64,000 bases of DNA from Psychrobacillus antarcticus. GTDB lineage: Bacteria; Bacillota; Bacilli; Bacillales_A; Planococcaceae. The notes under the pieces were generated by a model. The model saw only the letters and a list, made by a program, of their open reading frames with translations, had not been told where the DNA came from and ran no database searches. The DNA lies in contig NZ_JAIZDB010000011.1 of assembly GCF_029533155.1 (NCBI RefSeq), positions 22,725 to 86,724 on the forward strand. Reading direction: 5' to 3'. Of this stretch, positions 34,839 through 43,327 are shown piece by piece. How positions within the stretch are numbered: position 1 is the first letter of the stretch; each line of letters starts with the position of its first letter. The position numbers were made by a program, and so were the translations under genes.

Positions 34839-35651
34839 TTATGCTTGATTAACTTCATTTTTTCTTATCCAATCACTATAACTACCGACATAAAGTTGAA
34901 CATTTTCGTAGCCAGCCTCTTTTAAACATCCATACAATGGTGCAGCAGTGACTCCGCTTCCACAATAAGCTATCACTGGTTTGTTGTGCGGAGCCAAGTG
35001 AGCCAACTTTTCTTTCAACTCTTTCTGCTCTAGAAATTTCCCATCCCTTTTAAGCTGCTCCCAGTCAAAGTTAATAGCAGTTGGAATATGACCAGCGATT
35101 GAATCAATCGGTTCACTTTCCCCTCTATAGCGTACATTAGATCTAGCATCTATTAATTGTCCCTCTATTTCTTCTGCAACTACTTGTTTTACTTCTTCCA
35201 TGGTAAGTAATTTACTGTTGTTCCATTGAGGGATCGTTGTTGAATGCGCTAAGACAGGTTCCATTTTAGAAACTGGAAGCTTACTCTTTAATTCTTCCAG
35301 TCCAGAACGGGATACATATATATTTGTAAAACCTGCCCATTCCAATAAAAAGTATGCACGTAACGCAAAAGGAGCTCCTCCCTGGTCGTAAATTACGATA
35401 AAATCATCCAGCTTTAAACCAGTTCGCTGAACAAGGTCCGTCATTTTTTCCTTCGAAATCATCGGGTGGCGACCATTTTCCTTGAGCATATCAGATAAAT
35501 CTTCTTCTAAATCCCAATATACTGCTCCTTCTAAATGTTCCTGATTATACAGTTGTCGTCCTGCATCTTTATCACTCAAATCGAAGCGAGTATCAATAAA
35601 ACGGGGATTTTTCTCTAATATCTGTGCTAATTCGATAAATACTTTAGCCAT
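34839..35651 (-). CDS. Rhodanese-type sulfurtransferase (SseA-like)
   Basis: Tandem-rhodanese protein, 270 aa, cytoplasmic. The catalytic loop in the second domain is CGSGVTA, the pattern associated with 3-mercaptopyruvate rather than thiosulfate sulfurtransferases. The first domain (FIDTRFDLSDKDAGRQLY, VYWDLEEDL) lacks the active Cys, as usual. It starts 13 bases after the dynamin gene and probably shares its transcript. It moves sulfane sulfur in cysteine catabolism or cyanide detoxification; the physiological acceptor is unknown. Confidence 0.9.
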   Translation of the reverse strand: MAKVFIELAQILEKNPRFIDTRFDLSDKDAGRQLYNQEHLEGAVYWDLEEDLSDMLKENGRHPMISKEKMTDLVQRTGLKLDDFIVIYDQGGAPFALRAYFLLEWAGFTNIYVSRSGLEELKSKLPVSKMEPVLAHSTTIPQWNNSKLLTMEEVKQVVAEEIEGQLIDARSNVRYRGESEPIDSIAGHIPTAINFDWEQLKRDGKFLEQKELKEKLAHLAPHNKPVIAYCGSGVTAAPLYGCLKEAGYENVQLYVGSYSDWIRKNEVNQA

Positions 35652-35664
35652 ATAATCACTCCTT

Positions 35665-38600
35665 TTATAGTCGTGCGTATACTAGTTTCCACATTTGAAG
35701 TGTTTTTTCCTGCTCTAATAATTTTCGTTCCGCATCAATTTGAGTAATCGATTCTTGCAGAAGCTTCAATCGTAAAGCCTCTGATTCAATATCCGAATAT
35801 TGCTCAATCCAATTACCTAGACGTTCCTTTTGTTTCGTTAAGTATTCATCTGCCTCCACTTTCGATTCATCAGATAGGACATCACGCAGTTTTTCTTTTT
35901 CATTGTTCTCAAAAAAGCTCTTAGAATTTTTGAAAGATGATTTCACATGCTCATATTTAGCTATGCTTCCAAAAGGTCCTACAAAATCCAGTAGTTCTCT
36001 CTTCATGACTTCATGTGGACTAAAGGTGAAGCTTGTATTCCAATCTTTAAGTACGCGTATTTCCTCTTTCTCCAATTGAATAATTTGTTGTTGAATATAC
36101 TGGAGAATTCGAAAATTTGAAACACGCATTTCTTGTTCGATATCGAAACGAATCATTTTAAGAATATCTTTTAAGGCAAGATCCAATGCAACAGTAGAAG
36201 AGTTATTTGCAAATAACGATGGATTATACGATTCTTTAAAGAACTCATTAAAACGGTAATACACACGCTGTAGCACGTAGTATAGCAGTGTATCTAGTTC
36301 CTGTCTTGCATCTTTTGCAATTTGTGTAGATTTAGAACTTGTGTATCGTTTACGAATATTTTGTTCTTGGCTTCGAAGTTCTATCAAACGTTGGTCTTTA
36401 CGCGCAAGATTTGCTTCCGTTTGTTCTATTAAGCCTAGTAATTTCGATTGTTGACGAGTCGCTTCCTCTTCGAGAGCAGAAATAGAAATCTGCTTTAAAT
36501 CCTTTTCTAGAAAACGATGAAATGATTCTTCAAATTGTTGCATTCCCTCATGCACTGATAATCCATCGAGTTTCTCTTTTAAACCTTGTAAGCTTGATAC
36601 TCCATATACTCTAGGAAAACGGATACCAAATCGTTGTAGTTCATCTTGAACATATTGCTTTACTAGATTCGCTTCCTCTTCTGAGTCTGCCAAATCGATT
36701 GCATTTACTACAAAGAACATTTTATCTAACTCGAAAGCATCTTTAACTCGCCCTAGCTGAATAAGGAACTCACGGTCTGCTTTAGAAAATGCATGATTAA
36801 AATAAGTAATAAATAATACTGCATCTGCATTACGAATATAGTCAAAAGCTACACCTGTATGTCTCGCGTTAATCGAGTCTGCTCCAGGAGTGTCTACTAG
36901 TGTCACGCCTAACCTAGTTAGTTCACAATCATAATAAAAATCAATGAAATCTACAAAACAGCTTTTCGATTCATCTGCAACAAATTGTCCAAATTCATCT
37001 CCTGAAACGTGTAGAACGTTTCCTAGTTGTCCCTTAAATGTTGGATACCCTTTATAAAAGGCAGTAACAAAAGATTTGTGTACCTCTTCTACTACCTTCT
37101 CATTCATAACAGAACTAGCTTTTTCAAACGCTTCCTCTAATGAATGGATAGTTATTCCAAGCTGTTCATACGCATGAGCCACATCCTCTAAAATTTGTGC
37201 CTCCGATTTAAGCACAACATCAGCCGTATTATGCAAATGTTTTTTTGATACAGGATGGATCTTATTAATAGCGGCTGTTGTAGGATTAGGTGAAACCGGC
37301 AACACATTTGCACCCATTAAAGCATTTGAAAAGCTCGATTTTCCAGCACTAAATGCACCAAACAATGCAATCGTAAATTGTTGATTTTCTACTCGCAATG
37401 CTTTTCTTTTAATCGTCCGAGCTGCCTCTTCAAACGCTGGTAATTCTGCTAATACTTCTCCAATTCTTTTCGCACGATTCACTACTGCCTCAGCGGAAAG
37501 AAGAACTTCATCATCTCTAACTTCTTCTACTAGTTCTCTATTTTCAATTGGTTGCTCCGTTGTATGCTCTTGTTCATCATAATCTGTAATAGAGCTTTCA
37601 AATTGAAGCCGCTCCTGTTCCCAATTTTTTAATAAGTTATCTCGATCCTTCCTAAATGGCAAAGAAGGTGTTGAAACTGTTTTTTCAAATGTTTCTATCC
37701 GTGTATCTATTTCTTCTAAAGCTTGTATAGCTAATTTTTTTTCGTTTAGCTCATTTGTTTTTGATTCTATTTGGTCTTCATCTTCAATGGGATTTCCTTC
37801 AATATAAAGTATATTTTCTTCTTTCCATTCATCCGTTTGACTAATGTAATACCGATTGACAGCTTCTGTAACTCGATTGGCAAAATTCAAGATTGCATTA
37901 CCGGTTGTACTTGCTCCGTCATGTAAAGAATTATCGATAATACTAGTAGAAATATTAAATTGGATATCATCGATTTGAGAAATTTTTTCTTCGGTCAATA
38001 AAGAAACGTCTTTTAGCATGCGCTTCATCAATAATTTCATATGCGTTGTAATATTAGTGGATATAATCTTTTCTAACAAACTAATAATTTCGTTAAGCCT
38101 TCTTAATCTTTCTTCTTCTGTTTTCTTTTTACTCCCTAAAAAACCAACTTTAAAATTAGATTGCTTACTCTCCACATAAGATTTTAAAGCTTCACGCATT
38201 TCGAACGTCATAATTGAAGCATTTTCTAGTATATTTTTACGAAGTTCTTCAAATGTTTTTTTCCAAAGAGTGACATCTTGAAGCTTTACTTGTGTTTGAG
38301 CAAGCTCCAATTGTTCTATAATATCTTCTTTGTTGTTCCAATCCTCTTCACTCAGCTGACTCTCAAAGGTTTCAAAACACGCTGCTTTTTCATCCTCTAA
38401 AAAATGTAAATGCTCATCTTTTAACTTTTCTAATGTAGCTTGAGCTAATGTAAGGTAATAATCCTCTTTGTTTTCAATAGAGCTAGTCACTATTTGTTGA
38501 ACCTGTGGAAAATCATTATGTATGAAATCACTATTTTTTAAGCTTGTATAAAATATTCCTTTCGGATCAACAGACCATGATTGAAAGGCATCTACTACTG

Positions 38601-39255
38601 ACTGCTTATAAGATGCAAAAGGTAGTTCTTCCTCTCTATGCTTATCTACTTGGTTTACGATTAAATATACATTTTCATTATAGTGTAGTAGCTGCTTCGT
38701 AAATTGAAAGTTTAACTCTGACTGTACATGATTGTAATCCATTACGTAAAAAACAATATCAGCTATATGCAAGGCAGATTCAGTCGAAATACGATGTGCA
38801 TCATCGGTCGAATCTACTCCAGGGGTGTCCATGATGGTAATTCCTTCTGGGAGACTTGAAACAGCATGTCCTATTTCAATTTGAGAAACTTTACTTCCAT
38901 CTTTTGAATACTTTTTTACTAGCTGAATATCATATTCTCCTGAAAACTTAACTGGTGGCTGATCTACAAAGTGAACAAGCGCATAGTTTTCTGCTGTATT
39001 TTGTACCGTTACGATATTTGCTGATGTAGGTATTGGGCTAGTTGGCAGTAATTGTTCATTAACTAAAGCATTAATCATACTCGACTTCCCTGCAGAAAAA
39101 TGACCTGCAAAGGCAATAGTAAACGTACCTTTTTCCAGTTTCTGAGCAAATAGTTTAGATTTACGATAACGTTCGTCGTCATTATTTTGTTTGAAAATAG
39201 TTGCAAGTAATGCGTTCTGTTGTTTGATCGTTAGTAATTCCTCTGAGTTCTCCAT
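35665..39255 (-). CDS. dynA: Bacterial dynamin DynA (fused double GTPase)
   Basis: A 1196-aa dynamin-like protein (B. subtilis YpbR/DynA has 1193) formed of two consecutive dynamin units. The first P-loop is AGHFSAGKSSMINAL and the second FGAFSAGKSSFSNAL, with switch motifs DTPGVDS and DTPGADS and guanine-recognition NQVDK and NAIDL. Long coiled-coil helices follow each GTPase. DynA fuses and protects membranes under stress and phage attack. I chose ATG 39255 because AAGGAGAT lies nine bases before it; longer in-frame starts at 39276 and 39300 overlap or precede that site. Confidence 0.93.
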   Translation of the reverse strand: MENSEELLTIKQQNALLATIFKQNNDDERYRKSKLFAQKLEKGTFTIAFAGHFSAGKSSMINALVNEQLLPTSPIPTSANIVTVQNTAENYALVHFVDQPPVKFSGEYDIQLVKKYSKDGSKVSQIEIGHAVSSLPEGITIMDTPGVDSTDDAHRISTESALHIADIVFYVMDYNHVQSELNFQFTKQLLHYNENVYLIVNQVDKHREEELPFASYKQSVVDAFQSWSVDPKGIFYTSLKNSDFIHNDFPQVQQIVTSSIENKEDYYLTLAQATLEKLKDEHLHFLEDEKAACFETFESQLSEEDWNNKEDIIEQLELAQTQVKLQDVTLWKKTFEELRKNILENASIMTFEMREALKSYVESKQSNFKVGFLGSKKKTEEERLRRLNEIISLLEKIISTNITTHMKLLMKRMLKDVSLLTEEKISQIDDIQFNISTSIIDNSLHDGASTTGNAILNFANRVTEAVNRYYISQTDEWKEENILYIEGNPIEDEDQIESKTNELNEKKLAIQALEEIDTRIETFEKTVSTPSLPFRKDRDNLLKNWEQERLQFESSITDYDEQEHTTEQPIENRELVEEVRDDEVLLSAEAVVNRAKRIGEVLAELPAFEEAARTIKRKALRVENQQFTIALFGAFSAGKSSFSNALMGANVLPVSPNPTTAAINKIHPVSKKHLHNTADVVLKSEAQILEDVAHAYEQLGITIHSLEEAFEKASSVMNEKVVEEVHKSFVTAFYKGYPTFKGQLGNVLHVSGDEFGQFVADESKSCFVDFIDFYYDCELTRLGVTLVDTPGADSINARHTGVAFDYIRNADAVLFITYFNHAFSKADREFLIQLGRVKDAFELDKMFFVVNAIDLADSEEEANLVKQYVQDELQRFGIRFPRVYGVSSLQGLKEKLDGLSVHEGMQQFEESFHRFLEKDLKQISISALEEEATRQQSKLLGLIEQTEANLARKDQRLIELRSQEQNIRKRYTSSKSTQIAKDARQELDTLLYYVLQRVYYRFNEFFKESYNPSLFANNSSTVALDLALKDILKMIRFDIEQEMRVSNFRILQYIQQQIIQLEKEEIRVLKDWNTSFTFSPHEVMKRELLDFVGPFGSIAKYEHVKSSFKNSKSFFENNEKEKLRDVLSDESKVEADEYLTKQKERLGNWIEQYSDIESEALRLKLLQESITQIDAERKLLEQEKTLQMWKLVYARL

Positions 39256-39358
39256 GTAAAAGTTTATCTCCTTCATAATTCGACAATATACATCTATCAT
39301 AGCAAAATTTATATGCCTATAACAATATTCTTTGACTCTTTTGATAATAAAGAGAAAA

Positions 39359-39525
39359 CCTATTTATTTCTATTTTCCGGAGTGCTTCAAATTGACGATG
39401 CTACATTATTACCGCGAAATATTGAAAGACTGGTCATGACTTACATCACAATCAGCCTTTCCTTTTATCGGTAATTGTCATAATCCTATTCATAGCTCTC
39501 TACATTGGAGAACAAAACAAATGAC
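39359..39525 (+). repeat. Decayed copy D of the GGACAGAC hairpin element
   Basis: Same orientation as copy C. TTTCTATTTTCC, GCTTCAAATTGAC, TGCTACATTATTACC and GAC-TGGTCATGAC align position by position with copy C, and the hairpin core (39428-39457) is imperfect. The right arm is weak (CTACATTGGAGAACA). It lies downstream of katE on the minus strand, between katE and dynA. Confidence 0.6.
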
Positions 39526-39554
39526 CAATTTAATTAAATTTAATTTAATTCAAA

Positions 39555-41600
39555 TCAAACTAATTTTCTCTGCCAGAATCGGTGGGCAGCAATCGCTTCA
39601 ATAAGTTCATTCACAAAAACTGTCATGTCTGTTTCCGAGATTACTCCCGGTTTTCCTTCTAAATTATTTACCTTCAACCATTCGATGCCTTCACCGGTCG
39701 CACCAATCGGTTTATAGTGTGAAAATGCCTCATCAATGAAGTAGGCTGCATCCTTGTTGAACTTTATGTTTTTGTCACTCCCCCTTATCATATAGACAGC
39801 ATCAAATAACACCGATTTCGAAGTTAGAAAGGTATGTTCCGCTTTTACCTCAACTCCATTTGTCCCCTGCACTGTTCCAATATTTTCACTTATAATTTCC
39901 GGCACAATGCCTGCGTTCATCAAGCTGTCCAGCACATATTTAACCTCTGGGCCATTGAATCCCTCCGTCAATATTACAGCGACCTTACGTGTTATTTCTG
40001 ATTTTGTTGTATTTTCTTGGCTAAGGGCTGGGGAGGATTTTGTTACGGTCGAACCGCCTCCTATAGGAGGATTTACCCCAACATTTACCGCAAAGGCGGT
40101 CGCTAATTCAAGACTCACATTGGTAAACATATCCACCACCTGCTGTTTGACAGATTCACTTTTGACTTTCCCTAGTTCGAATCTGAATGCTTCAATGATA
40201 TGCATTTTTTCAGGTGGGCTCATACTATTCCAAAAAAGGGTGGCTTGAGAAAAATGGTCCGCAAAACTCTCACTTCGAGCACGAATTTTAACGCCTTCTA
40301 CCTTTTCCTGATACGTGGCATATCCCCCTTCCTCCACACTTGCAGGTGCCGGGGTGTCACCAGCCAAAGAATTTCGGTGATAACTCACTTTCCCGAGATT
40401 GATAGTCTGGCGATGGAAGCCCTCCCGTTGATTGTTATGGAACGGTACAACCGGTCTGTTAATGGGTATTTCATGAAAGTTAGGTCCGCCCAAACGGAGT
40501 AATTGAGTATCTAAGTACGAAAACAGGCGCCCCTGTAATAATGGATCATTAGTAAAATCGATTCCAGGTACAACATTACCCAAATGAAACGCAACTTGTT
40601 CCGTTTCAGCAAAGAAATTGTCTACATTCCGATTCAGTGTCATCTTTCCAATGATCATTACTGGAATGTCTTCTTCCGGCCAAAGCTTTGTCGCATCCAG
40701 TATGTCGAAACCCAGACTGAATTCGTCCTCTTCCGCAAGAATCTGAACGCCCAATTCGAATACCGGGTAAAACCCTTTTTCAATGGCACCCCATAAGTCA
40801 TTACGGTGATAGTCAGGATCGATGCCCGTCAGTTTATGGGCCTCATCCCAGACAAAGGAATGTGTTCCTAATGCAGGCTTCCAATGAAATTTCACAAAAT
40901 GTGCTTGCCCCTGTTCATTGACAAGACGAAACGTATGGACGCCAAATCCTTCCATCATCCGAAAGCTACGTGGAATGGCGCGGTCTGACATAATCCACAT
41001 AATCATATGTGCAGATTCCTGGTTATTTGCGACAAAATCCCAAAACGTGTCGTGGGCAGTTGAGGCTTGCGGTATATCATTATCAGGCTCTGGTTTGAAA
41101 GCATGCACTAGATCTGGGAATTTAATGGCATCTTGGATGAAAAATACAGGAATATTATTCCCAACTAGATCATAGTTTCCCTCTTCCGTATAGAATTTAG
41201 TCGCAAATCCTCTGGCATCCCGAACTGTATCTGCAGAACCACGGGCTCCATTTACAGTAGAAAATCGGACAAATACGGGAGTCTTTTTGGACGTATCCTG
41301 CAGGAATTTCGCCCTAGTATACTTTTGCATGTTTTTGTATAACTGAAATTCCCCATGTACGCCAAAACCACGTGCATGAACGACCCGTTCTGGAATTCGT
41401 TCATGGTCAAAGTGCGTTACCTTTTCGCGAAAATGAAAATCCTCTAGTAGAGTTGGCCCCCGCACACCAGCTTTTAATGAAAATTCATCTTCTGAAACTT
41501 TTAACCCTTGATTGGTTGTAAGTTTCTCGCCTTTGTCATCTACCCGAAAGGCTTCTAATTGCTCGTCTTTGCTGTTTTTCCCATCATTGCGCCCATCCAT
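39555..41600 (-). CDS. katE: Large-subunit catalase KatE/HPII-type
   Basis: A 681-aa catalase (B. subtilis KatE has 686) with an N-terminal arm, a catalase core (His in [13 protein letters not shown], Asn in [14 protein letters not shown], haem Tyr in [14 protein letters not shown]) and a C-terminal flavodoxin/DJ-1-like domain from about residue 545 ([20 protein letters not shown]). Such enzymes are general-stress or spore catalases. Base use differs from the neighbours: two 60-base rows that I counted have 29 and 30 G+C, against 25 and 17 in dynA rows, which suggests acquisition. ATG 41600 follows GGGGAGGG. I found no convincing sigma-B promoter. Confidence 0.95.
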   Translation of the reverse strand: MDGRNDGKNSKDEQLEAFRVDDKGEKLTTNQGLKVSEDEFSLKAGVRGPTLLEDFHFREKVTHFDHERIPERVVHARGFGVHGEFQLYKNMQKYTRAKFLQDTSKKTPVFVRFSTVNGARGSADTVRDARGFATKFYTEEGNYDLVGNNIPVFFIQDAIKFPDLVHAFKPEPDNDIPQASTAHDTFWDFVANNQESAHMIMWIMSDRAIPRSFRMMEGFGVHTFRLVNEQGQAHFVKFHWKPALGTHSFVWDEAHKLTGIDPDYHRNDLWGAIEKGFYPVFELGVQILAEEDEFSLGFDILDATKLWPEEDIPVMIIGKMTLNRNVDNFFAETEQVAFHLGNVVPGIDFTNDPLLQGRLFSYLDTQLLRLGGPNFHEIPINRPVVPFHNNQREGFHRQTINLGKVSYHRNSLAGDTPAPASVEEGGYATYQEKVEGVKIRARSESFADHFSQATLFWNSMSPPEKMHIIEAFRFELGKVKSESVKQQVVDMFTNVSLELATAFAVNVGVNPPIGGGSTVTKSSPALSQENTTKSEITRKVAVILTEGFNGPEVKYVLDSLMNAGIVPEIISENIGTVQGTNGVEVKAEHTFLTSKSVLFDAVYMIRGSDKNIKFNKDAAYFIDEAFSHYKPIGATGEGIEWLKVNNLEGKPGVISETDMTVFVNELIEAIAAHRFWQRKLV

Positions 41601-41772
41601 TTAAAATCCCTCCCCATCATTTAATGGTATGAGTCACAATGGAGTCTTATTCCGCTAATTTTTTTCTATAAACATGGAAGTATAAACGGTTTACACCTGT
41701 TCGTGATGGGAGAGGAAGGAAAAATGGGATTGCTCCTTATTTAATTTTTTTACATAATATAAACATAAGAAA

Positions 41773-41808
41773 AAATGACTCCATTTTTATTAACAAATGG
41801 AGTCATTT
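41773..41808 (-). terminator. Terminator of the 31-codon membrane peptide gene
   Basis: Perfect 14-bp stem AAATGACTCCATTT/AAATGGAGTCATTT, followed by TTTTTTCTT on the minus strand, seven bases after the small gene's stop. Confidence 0.85.
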
Positions 41809-41815
41809 CAATAAT

Positions 41816-41911
41816 TCATATTATTTTGGCTTTCGGTGCTATGGATTTTAAGATATATGCGGTTATCCCGCTGTACACTACAATAGAGGACCCAATGAAA
41901 ATAGCTAACAT
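41816..41911 (-). CDS. Putative 31-aa single-helix membrane peptide
   Basis: From ATG 41911 the minus strand encodes MLAIFIGSSIVVYSGITAYI and ends KSIAPKAKII, with one hydrophobic helix and a basic C-terminus. AGAGGGAG lies six bases before the ATG, and a 14-bp terminator follows the stop by seven bases. Signal, frame and terminator together make a convincing independent gene that length filters would miss. It lies between katE and cheX, 800 bases from the ba3 oxidase; it resembles small oxidase- or transporter-associated peptides only in general shape. Function unknown. Confidence 0.65.
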   Translation of the reverse strand: MLAIFIGSSIVVYSGITAYILKSIAPKAKII

Positions 41912-42052
41912 ATAAATCTCCCTCTCAACTGAATTTGATATTCATTCTCATTTACATAATAACATAGCATATTATAAAATTCTACACTTTCTATTCTTTT
42001 TTCCTATATTACATGTTAAAATTGATACATCTTTACTAGATGGAGGGAAGTA

Positions 42053-42505
42053 ATGAGTGCTTCAAAACATATTCAAACTATACTAAATGGAACAATCCAA
42101 TCGTTAAAATCAGTCATACCAATAGCAATGGAAATAAAGTCCCCTACCTTGATGGTTCAACCATTCGAACAAAAAGAAATGGCTGTACTGATTGGAATGA
42201 TCGGTGATATTAAAGGACGAATAATAATTGACTCTACTGCTGAAAGCTTTTCTGCTATTGGAGCAACAATGTTTGGAATGCCTTTAGAGGGTGAAATGCT
42301 CGAATCGTTTACTGGCGAGCTTGGGAACATGATCGCAGGGAATATATGTACTTCCGTTGCAAGCGAAGGTGTTGAAATTGATATAACACCTCCTACTGTT
42401 ATTGTCGGTACTACTCGTTTATATGGCTTTCAACACGCTTTTAAACTTCCAGTAGTGATTGAGAATATTGGTGATATGGCAATTATCTTAACCATAGACG
42501 AATAG
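42053..42505 (+). CDS. CheX-type chemotaxis phosphatase
   Basis: A 150-aa CheX/CheC-family protein that would dephosphorylate CheY-P. The active-site helix carries ELGNMIAGN (Glu and Asn residues spaced as in CheX), and the beta segments GRIIIDSTAESFSAIGATMFG and FKLPVVIENIGDMAIILTID are typical. It stands alone, outside any flagellar or che operon. ATG 42053 follows ATGGAGGG. A terminator follows. Confidence 0.88.
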   Translation: MSASKHIQTILNGTIQSLKSVIPIAMEIKSPTLMVQPFEQKEMAVLIGMIGDIKGRIIIDSTAESFSAIGATMFGMPLEGEMLESFTGELGNMIAGNICTSVASEGVEIDITPPTVIVGTTRLYGFQHAFKLPVVIENIGDMAIILTIDE

Positions 42506-42510
42506 TTAAT

Positions 42511-42546
42511 AGAGCCTCCTTATAAATAGGAAGGTTCTTTTTTTAT
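42511..42546 (+). terminator. Terminator of cheX
   Basis: AGAGCCTCCT paired with AGGAAGGTTCT (wobble allowed), then TTTTTTT. Confidence 0.85.
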
Positions 42547-42624
42547 GTAAAAATACCTATATTTTTTTGAAGACATTCGTAATTTTCCATATTTCACATA
42601 TATTTCACAGTTTACATACGCTGG

Positions 42625-42667
42625 TGTGATATTTATCACATCTTCTTGCAAGCTTTATATTTATTAT
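42625..42667 (+). promoter_or_regulatory. Fnr/CRP-type box and -10 of the ba3 oxidase operon
   Basis: TGTGATATTTATCACA (42625-42640) is a perfect TGTGA-N6-TCACA palindrome, the consensus of B. subtilis Fnr and the CRP family. TATTAT at 42662-42667 is a plausible -10. With a start near 42674 the box would be centred at about -41.5, the classic class II activator position; no good -35 is visible, as expected for an activated promoter. Confidence 0.65.
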
Positions 42668-42704
42668 GAAACTATACATATTAAATAGGAGGAGGTGTAA
42701 GTAA

Positions 42705-42827
42705 ATGTCGAAAAAGAGTGAAAAGGATTCAGATTTAAAAGGTACTCTATATTCCGTTGGTTTTGTTGGTTTATTTATATTAATTTCTTGGTTCATGGCA
42801 TTTTACTTATTCGTAGACAGATTTTAA
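42705..42827 (+). CDS. Cytochrome ba3 oxidase subunit IIa (40 aa)
   Basis: MSKKSEKDSDLKGTLYSVGF starts a short cytosolic tail leading into a single helix (VGLFILISWFMAFYLFVDRF). A one-helix peptide directly upstream of subunits II and I is the arrangement of the ba3-type oxidase CoxIIa subunit. ATG 42705 has AGGAGGAGGTG upstream. The stop is 23 bases before subunit II. It probably stabilises the oxidase complex in the membrane. Confidence 0.8.
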   Translation: MSKKSEKDSDLKGTLYSVGFVGLFILISWFMAFYLFVDRF

Positions 42828-42850
42828 TTTGAAATGGAGGTTAAAGATTT

Positions 42851-43327
42851 ATGCATATTCATAAGTATGAAAAGTGGTGGCTAACTTTTGGGATTAGCTC
42901 GTTGGTATTATTTTTATTTATAGTAGGTTTTAGTGCATTTCATTATGGTTCTCATCCCCCAACTGGAAAAGTCTATATCGACCCTGAGCGAGTTGATGAA
43001 ATTGCACCATTCAATAAACCAGGTGTCCATAAGGTAGCAGGTGAAGAGTGGGACTATGAAGTAGTTCTAGTAGCATCTGCATTTTTCTATAATCCACCTG
43101 AAATCGAAGTACCTTTAGGTTCTAAAGTTAAGTTTATAGCAACAACTAAAGATGTGGTTCATGGATTTCAAGTAGCTGGAACAAATATTAATATGATTCT
43201 AGAACCTGGTTATGTGTCGGAATATATAACAACTGCAGACAAACCTGGTGAATTTTTAATCTTATGCAATGAATATTGTGGCATAGGACATTCTACTATG
43301 ACGTCAATGTTAAAGGTGGTGGAGTAA
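42851..43327 (+). CDS. cbaB: Cytochrome ba3 oxidase subunit II
   Basis: A 158-aa CuA-bearing subunit with a single N-terminal helix (about residues 10-33) and a cupredoxin domain outside the membrane. The CuA ligands are in HGFQVAGTNINM (His) and CNEYCGIGHSTM (two Cys, His, Met). The short, single-helix form without a haem c domain is that of B-type ba3 oxidases. Its stop is immediately followed by the start of subunit I (43328). Confidence 0.94.
   Translation: MHIHKYEKWWLTFGISSLVLFLFIVGFSAFHYGSHPPTGKVYIDPERVDEIAPFNKPGVHKVAGEEWDYEVVLVASAFFYNPPEIEVPLGSKVKFIATTKDVVHGFQVAGTNINMILEPGYVSEYITTADKPGEFLILCNEYCGIGHSTMTSMLKVVE

Noticed and set aside
41601..41760. Sigma-B promoter for katE
   Set aside because: GTTTAT-like words occur, but no GGGTAT/GGGAAA element is found at proper spacing.
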